Shown here: piece by piece, positions 59,329-64,000 of the stretch
Position numbering within the stretch: position 1 is the stretch's first letter
Layout of the letters: every line of letters starts with the position of its first letter
Assembly (NCBI GenBank): GCA_040757835.1
Contig: JBFLWJ010000003.1
Span: 210,960 to 274,959, forward strand
DNA: 64,000 nucleotides
Source of the DNA: Actinomycetota bacterium
Lineage (GTDB): Bacteria > Actinomycetota > Geothermincolia > Geothermincolales > RBG-13-55-18
Direction of reading: 5' to 3'
Program-made: the position numbers and the translations under genes
The notes under the pieces: model-generated
Database searches by the model: none
What the model saw: the letters and a program-made list of their open reading frames with translations, nothing else
Told to the model about the DNA's origin: nothing

Positions 59329-62300
59329 TCACGCGGTGGCGACGGAATAGAGCATGCTGGTAATTCCTTCCATATAATCGCGGCCGCGTTCGGGCCAGGA
59401 GCCTGGCTCGAAATAGAGGACCAGCTCCTGCAGGGTCCCGCGGTAGCGCGAGCCGCGCCAGGGACGCCCTTCGGCGGCGGCCGCTCCCGCCAGCGCCTCC
59501 GCCCTCGCCGCGCCCTCCGCGTTCAGGCGCAGCGCCAGGTCGTCGCCGTCACGGCCCACCTCGCGCACCCCCGCGGCCCGGCAGGCCGGGCGCAGCCGCG
59601 CCACCCCGAAGAGGTTCTCCGCCTCCGGTGGAGGCGGGCCGTAACGGTCGCGCGCCTCTTCCTCGAGGGCGTCTATCTCCTGCGCGCTCGCCGCCTCCGA
59701 CAGGCGCCGGTAGAGCTCGATACGGCGCGAGGTGCGCGCCACGTACTCCGGCGTGATGAACGCGCGCAGGGGGAGGTCGATGGTCACCTCCGAGGTGCGC
59801 GGGCGGCTCACCCCGCGCAGCTCGTCCACGGCCTCCGCCAGCATGCGGCAGTACAGCTCGAAGCCCACCGCCTCCACGTGGCCGTGCTGCTCGGCCCCCA
59901 GGAGGTTGCCCGCCCCCCTGATCTCCAGATCCTTCATGGCCACGCGCAGTCCCGACCCCAGCTCCGAGAAGTCGCGGATTACCTTGAGGCGCTGCAACGC
60001 CCCGCCGCTCAGGTAGCCCCCCTCGCGGAAGAGGAAGAAGGCGTAGGCCTGGCGGTTGCCGCGCCCTATCCGGCCCCGCAGGTGGTAGAGCTGCGACAGT
60101 CCCAGGTTCTCCGCCGCGTCCACGATAAGGGTGTTCACGTTGGGGATGTCCAGGCCGGACTCCACGATGGTGGTGCACACCAGCACGTCGGCGCGGCCGG
60201 CGATGAAATCGTCCATGACCGCCGCCAGCCGGCCCTCCTTCATCTGGCCGTGCCCCACCACGATCCTCGCCTCCGGCACCAGCTCGTGCAGCCTTTTCGC
60301 CGTCCGCTCGATGCTGCGCACCCGGTTGTGGACGAAGAAGACCTGCCCCTCGCGGGCCAGCTCCCGGCGCACGGCCTCGCGCACCAGCTCGTCGTCGTAA
60401 GGCCCCACCGAGGTGATGACCGCGTAGCGCTCCTCGATGGGGGTATCCATGATGCTGAGGTCGCGGATGCCAGAGAGGGACATCTGCAGGGTGCGCGGGA
60501 TGGGGGTGGCGGTGAGGGTGAGCACGTCCACGCTGCGCCGCAGGGCCTTGAGGCGCTCCTTCTGGGCCACCCCGAAGCGGTGCTCCTCGTCCACTATGAC
60601 CAGCCCCAGGTTGGCGGGCCTGACGTCGTCCTGCAGTAGGCGGTGGGTGCCGATGACCACGTCCACCTCGCCCGTGGCCAGCTTCTCCAGTACCTCTTTC
60701 TGCTCCCGCGGAGAGCGGAAACGCGACAGGCTCTCCAGGCGCACCGGGAAGGAAGCGAACCTCTCGGCGAAAGTGCGCTGGTGCTGCTGCGCCAGCACCG
60801 TGGTTGGCACGAGCACCGCCACCTGCTTGCCGTCCATGACCGCCTTGAAGGCGGCTCGTACCGCCACCTCCGTCTTTCCGAAACCGACGTCGCCGTAGAC
60901 CAGGCGGTCCATGGGCCGCGCCTTCTCCATGTCCCGCTTCACGTCGCGGATGGCCCGCTCCTGGTCGGGGGTCTCCGCGTAGGGGAAGGACGACTCCAGC
61001 TCGCGCTGCCAGGGGTCGTCGGGGCCAAAGGCATGGCCCTCCCCCGCCATGCGGTCGGCGTACAGGCCGAGCAGGTCCATGGCCATCTCCTTCACCGCGG
61101 AACGGGCGCGGCGCTTGACGCGCCCCCAGTGGTGGCCGGAGAGGTGGTGAACCGCCGGCTTCTCCACCCCCACGTAGCGGTGCACGAGGTCGATGCGGTC
61201 GGTGGGCACGTAGAGGGCGTCGTCCCCGGCGTAGCGCAGGAGCAGGTACTCGCGCACCGCTCCGTCCACCTCGCGTTCCACCAGCCCGCTGTAGACGGCC
61301 ACGCCGTGGTTGACGTGTACCACGTAGTCTCCCTCGTCCAGGTCCCACCAGCCCTCCACGGGCTTGCCGGATACCGCGCCAGCGGGGGCTGGGCGCATAC
61401 GCACGCTCCCGAAGATATCGCCCTCGGTGAGCAGCGCCACCTTCTCGCGCGTCAGCCGGAACCCCCGGGTCCAGCTCCCCTCCGCCAGCGTCACCGTCCC
61501 CGGCCGCATGGGCTGACCCGGCCTGACGCCGATGCCCTCCTCGCCCAGTATCTCCCGCAGCCGCTCCGTCCGGCCCCGTGTGTCCATCAGCACGGCGACC
61601 CTCCAGCCGTCCGCGAGGAGCTGCCTCAGGTCGGCGAGGAGATCTTCATGGCGGCCGCGGTACTCCGTTGCCCCGAGACTGGGGACAGCCGCCGTGGGGT
61701 AGGGGGCCATGGGGTCCAGTTCCACCGTGAAGAAGGGCTTCCCGCGCGCCCACGCCGCGAGGTCCATGTCCTCGCCCCGGGCGCGCAGCTTCTCTCTAAC
61801 CAGCATTGGCTGCAGCAGGGCGGCCACCGTCCCTTCCGGCGCCAGCTCCAGCAGTCCCATTCCGCCACCGCCCGCATCCGGCAGGACCACCGGGAAGATC
61901 TCCACCTCCTCGCGCGCCTCGTCCGAGCGCTGGTCGACGGGGTTGAAGTGGCGTATCCTCTCCACCGTGTCGCCGAAGAACTCCACCCGCACCGGCCGGG
62001 GCCAGCCGGGGTCGAAGACGTCCAGGATGCCGCCACGCACCGAGAACTGCCCCGCCCCCTCCACCAGGTAGTCCCGGACGTAGCCTGCCTCTGAGAGCCG
62101 CCGCGCCGTCCCGGCCATGTCCATCTCGGCCCCGACCTCGAAGCGGAGCGGCGAGACGGCCTTCTCCGCGGCTGGGAAGAGCTGCGTGAGGGCCCGGGCC
62201 TCGCAGACCACCGCCACACGCTCGCCCCTGCCCAGCGCCCTCAGGGCGCGCGAGCGCAGCGCCACCGCCTCCGGGTCCTCCCCGTGCTCCCCGGCGATGA

Positions 62301-62565
62301 CCAGTTCGCGGAAGGGCAGCTGTCGCACCGCCTCCGGGCCGAGCAGCAGCTTGAGGAGCAGCGAGAGTTCCTCCTGCGCCGCCCTTCCCGGCACCACCGC
62401 CAGCAGCGGTCCGGACACGGCACGAAAGAGGGAGGCCGCCAGGAACGGGTGAAGCTCCTCTTCGGCCTTGACCGCCATGCCGCCACCTCCCCCGGCCAGC
62501 GACTCCCGCGGCCAGGGGCCCAGGCTCTCCTCTACCAGTCCCTCCAGTTCCCGCAGTATCTCCAT
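59329..62565 (-). CDS. mfd: Transcription-repair coupling factor Mfd
   Basis: A 1,078-residue protein, slightly shorter than E. coli Mfd. It releases stalled RNA polymerase and recruits UvrA. N-terminal UvrB-like module (to about 350), then an RNAP-interaction domain with DLDEGDYVVHVNHGVAVYSG, the translocase core with GDVGFGKTEVAVRAA (Walker A), DEEHRFGV, TATPIPRTLQMSLSG, VVGHGQMKE and GRIGRGNRQAYAF, and a C-terminal TRCF domain. AAGGAGAGAC precedes the ATG at 62565; a GTG at 62583 is rejected. A conserved housekeeping gene at the edge of the transposase. Confidence 0.97.
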   Translation of the reverse strand: MEILRELEGLVEESLGPWPRESLAGGGGGMAVKAEEELHPFLAASLFRAVSGPLLAVVPGRAAQEELSLLLKLLLGPEAVRQLPFRELVIAGEHGEDPEAVALRSRALRALGRGERVAVVCEARALTQLFPAAEKAVSPLRFEVGAEMDMAGTARRLSEAGYVRDYLVEGAGQFSVRGGILDVFDPGWPRPVRVEFFGDTVERIRHFNPVDQRSDEAREEVEIFPVVLPDAGGGGMGLLELAPEGTVAALLQPMLVREKLRARGEDMDLAAWARGKPFFTVELDPMAPYPTAAVPSLGATEYRGRHEDLLADLRQLLADGWRVAVLMDTRGRTERLREILGEEGIGVRPGQPMRPGTVTLAEGSWTRGFRLTREKVALLTEGDIFGSVRMRPAPAGAVSGKPVEGWWDLDEGDYVVHVNHGVAVYSGLVEREVDGAVREYLLLRYAGDDALYVPTDRIDLVHRYVGVEKPAVHHLSGHHWGRVKRRARSAVKEMAMDLLGLYADRMAGEGHAFGPDDPWQRELESSFPYAETPDQERAIRDVKRDMEKARPMDRLVYGDVGFGKTEVAVRAAFKAVMDGKQVAVLVPTTVLAQQHQRTFAERFASFPVRLESLSRFRSPREQKEVLEKLATGEVDVVIGTHRLLQDDVRPANLGLVIVDEEHRFGVAQKERLKALRRSVDVLTLTATPIPRTLQMSLSGIRDLSIMDTPIEERYAVITSVGPYDDELVREAVRRELAREGQVFFVHNRVRSIERTAKRLHELVPEARIVVGHGQMKEGRLAAVMDDFIAGRADVLVCTTIVESGLDIPNVNTLIVDAAENLGLSQLYHLRGRIGRGNRQAYAFFLFREGGYLSGGALQRLKVIRDFSELGSGLRVAMKDLEIRGAGNLLGAEQHGHVEAVGFELYCRMLAEAVDELRGVSRPRTSEVTIDLPLRAFITPEYVARTSRRIELYRRLSEAASAQEIDALEEEARDRYGPPPPEAENLFGVARLRPACRAAGVREVGRDGDDLALRLNAEGAARAEALAGAAAAEGRPWRGSRYRGTLQELVLYFEPGSWPERGRDYMEGITSMLYSVATA

Positions 62566-62677
62566 GTCTCTCCTTGCCAGCACACGCCGAACGGGCCTCG
62601 ATGCACAGCACCCAGGCCTCCGTACTATAATACAACACCCTACTTATCTCCCACGCCCGTTCTTTTCACCGTAGGTG

Positions 62678-62705
62678 GGGGTCAGCGCCTGGAAGGCCTG
62701 ACCCC
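62678..62705. repeat. Short GGGGTCAG/CTGACCCC palindrome
   Basis: GGGGTCAG (62678-62685), an inner GCCT/AGGC, CTGACCCC (62698-62705). Same ends as the palindromes at 3.2, 39.2 and 42.0 kb but much shorter. It lies upstream of mfd next to the transposase. Confidence 0.6.
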
Positions 62706-62752
62706 GCTTGCCATTACCTGCCTCCCCACACCCCACACCCCACGCCCCGTTG

Positions 62753-62800
62753 TGTTAGGAAAAATTGAAAAGTAGACACTTTAAGGTTTAAAAGTGGACC
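62753..62800 (-). mobile_element. Right end of the transposase element
   Basis: AT-rich sequence with two direct copies of AAAAGTRGAC about 22 nt apart, directly after the transposase stop. Such sub-terminal repeats are usual transposase binding sites. The exact end, near 62753, is a guess. Confidence 0.45.
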
Positions 62801-64000
62801 CTGGGAAACTCTCCCAATGGATAGACCACCGATTTGACCATCTTATCCCCCCACCATATCCTAAGCTCCATGGCACCCCTCTTCACGTCGGGGATGAGAT
62901 GGACATCGACCTCGTCGTGCAGGGTCACCCCGGGCACTGGTATATCGTGCTTATGGATCTCTATCTTGCGATAGCTGTTCACCATCCTTCTCTCCCGCAG
63001 GCAGAAGACGTCCCGGGGAAGGGAATAGGGCTTGGGGATGGCAAAGGGCCTGAAGAGGCTGTTTCCCTCCGAGAGCGCCTTTCCGAAGCGCACAGCAGGT
63101 ATCTCCCCGGTGGTGGAATGGACCTGGCGATTGTTGTAGCGGTCCACCTCTTCCTTGAGGACCGCCCGCACCTCCTCCATGGTGGAGAGCTTCTCCCGGG
63201 CGCAGGTCCTCACGATACGGTCCTGCAGCCAGCGGTAGGGCCTCTCCACCTTGCCTTTGGCCTGGGGGGAGAGGGCGTAGACCACCTCCACACCCAATAC
63301 GCGCATCACCTTCTTCCACTGGGGGTCCACGTCGCCGGTTAAGGCCACGTGCCTTCTCCATACGCCGTCCCTTGTCTTTACGTAGCGGAAGACGGAGAGG
63401 GAATCCACGTAGTAGCGCAAGGGAATGCCGAATCGGCGCGTAACGTCCTCGGCGGCCCGGATATGGGCCCAGCTGCTCTCGGCGCCCCAGAAATCGGCGT
63501 AGAGGAGCAGGCGGGAAAAATCGCGAGGTTGGCAGGGCCCATTTCTCCAGGGCGTAGGGCGACCAGAGGTGATGGGAGGCGTCGTGCTGGATGAGGGCGT
63601 CCACCGCGGCGGTCACCACCTCGCGGTCATGCGCTTTCTTCTTCCTGCGCGGCTTATGGCATCCCATCCCCTTGGCCCGGTCGATGATGGTGGGCAGGGA
63701 TACCTCTATTCCCTGTCCGACCAGACGGTCCCTGACCGCCGAGTAGTTGTAGCTGGTGATGGGAAGGGCGGGGTTGTCTATGAGCTCCTTCTCCTCGAGG
63801 ATGGCGCGGGCGATCCCCTTCTCCCACAGTGCGGGGATCCTGGCCGGCGAGGACCTGCGGTACTCCACGCTGAAGCCATCCGGATTCTCTCTGTATTCCC
63901 GGAGCAGGGAGAAGAAGCGTGCCTTGCCTATCCCCAGGATCTCCTCCACCTCCCTGCGCTCCAGGTTTTTCTCCAGGTATCCCTTGAGCAAGGCTTTTAC
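62788..64000 (-). pseudogene. DDE (rve-type) transposase, frameshifted and 5' partial
   Basis: The N-terminal part (63520 to the window edge) has a helix-turn-helix (VEEILGIGKARFFSLLREY) and the first catalytic Asp in HDASHHLWSPYALEKW. The rest, in another frame (62788-63520), starts with a DFSRLLLYADFWG segment and holds the second Asp (YYVDSLSV) and the Glu (GKVERPY). The frames part near 63521-63525, beside a run of five T, so one base is lost or gained and the element is probably inactive. The reading frame is open to the window edge. Family IS481/IS3-like; not certain. Confidence 0.8.

Noticed and set aside
63510..63530. Programmed ribosomal frameshift in the transposase
   Set aside because: The site is in the middle of the catalytic domain, with a T-run and no obvious stimulating structure; a simple indel is more likely.
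1..64000. CRISPR array or prophage
   Set aside because: No regularly spaced short repeats, no cas, integrase, capsid or tail genes were seen; the repeats found are palindromes, protein-coding modules or two-copy elements.

Overview
The window is GC-rich bacterial chromosome with GTG and TTG starts and many 4-nt stop/start overlaps. It is mostly a cell-surface polysaccharide locus. The gene content (mycobacterial-like small lipoprotein, 418-residue AhcY, AcdA-like CoA protein, WLFAEGCT-type surface repeats) suggests a deep-branching, probably uncultured actinobacterium. That placement is an inference from gene style, not a database result.

Layout. 0-8.5 kb: a partial methyltransferase, a large membrane GT-C-like protein, a FlgM-like anti-sigma gene behind a sigma28-like promoter, ComF, a nucleotide-sugar pyrophosphorylase coupled to mtnA, a patatin lipase, a tRNA gene with an odd anticodon loop, and a candidate 65-nt small RNA with its own promoter and terminator. 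8.5-9 kb: a non-coding patch with copies of an apparently undescribed structured repeat. 9-19 kb (minus strand): ahcY, GDP-mannose-type sugar genes (pyrophosphorylase and two SDR enzymes), five glycosyltransferases and a small flippase-like membrane protein. 19-27 kb: a lipoprotein, ugd (UDP-glucuronate), an unknown two-repeat protein, a GT4, a GT-C membrane enzyme and glf (UDP-galactofuranose). 27-37.6 kb: a secreted glycoside hydrolase whose catalytic barrel is interrupted by four surface repeats, glycosyltransferases with an added beta-sandwich domain, a methyltransferase, and a beta-propeller protein ending in the same surface repeats. 37.6-39 kb: an NDP-forming acyl-CoA synthetase-like protein. 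39-55 kb: an ABC-dependent polysaccharide export operon (Wzm/Wzt, two methyltransferase-like proteins, four GT4 enzymes) bracketed by two paralogous YfhO-like membrane proteins, followed by a GT2. 55-62.6 kb: a SpoIID-type protein with surface repeats, MazG with a tetrapyrrole-methylase-like domain, and Mfd. 62.7-64 kb: a frameshifted DDE transposase that runs off the window.

How it fits together. The sugar-nucleotide genes can supply GDP-mannose-derived deoxysugars, UDP-glucuronate and UDP-galactofuranose. The GT2/GT4 enzymes would assemble a glycan on a lipid carrier, Wzm/Wzt would export it, and the GT-C and YfhO-like proteins could decorate it outside the membrane. The repeat-bearing secreted proteins are plausible partners at the same surface. 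MtnA and AhcY recycle by-products of SAM chemistry, which suits a region with several methyltransferases.

The strongest unusual signals are: (1) a 1,314-nt in-frame repeat cassette inserted between the two catalytic glutamates of the glycoside hydrolase, flanked by a 9-nt direct repeat; (2) a 667-bp near-identical tract shared by two adjacent glycosyltransferases whose N-terminal halves differ; (3) a repeat family with conserved blocks and a compensatory base change at 8.8 and 55.1 kb; (4) palindromic elements with GGGGTCAG ends in four intergenic sites; and (5) an autoregulation-style sigma28 promoter in front of an isolated flgM-like gene. All comparisons were done by eye.
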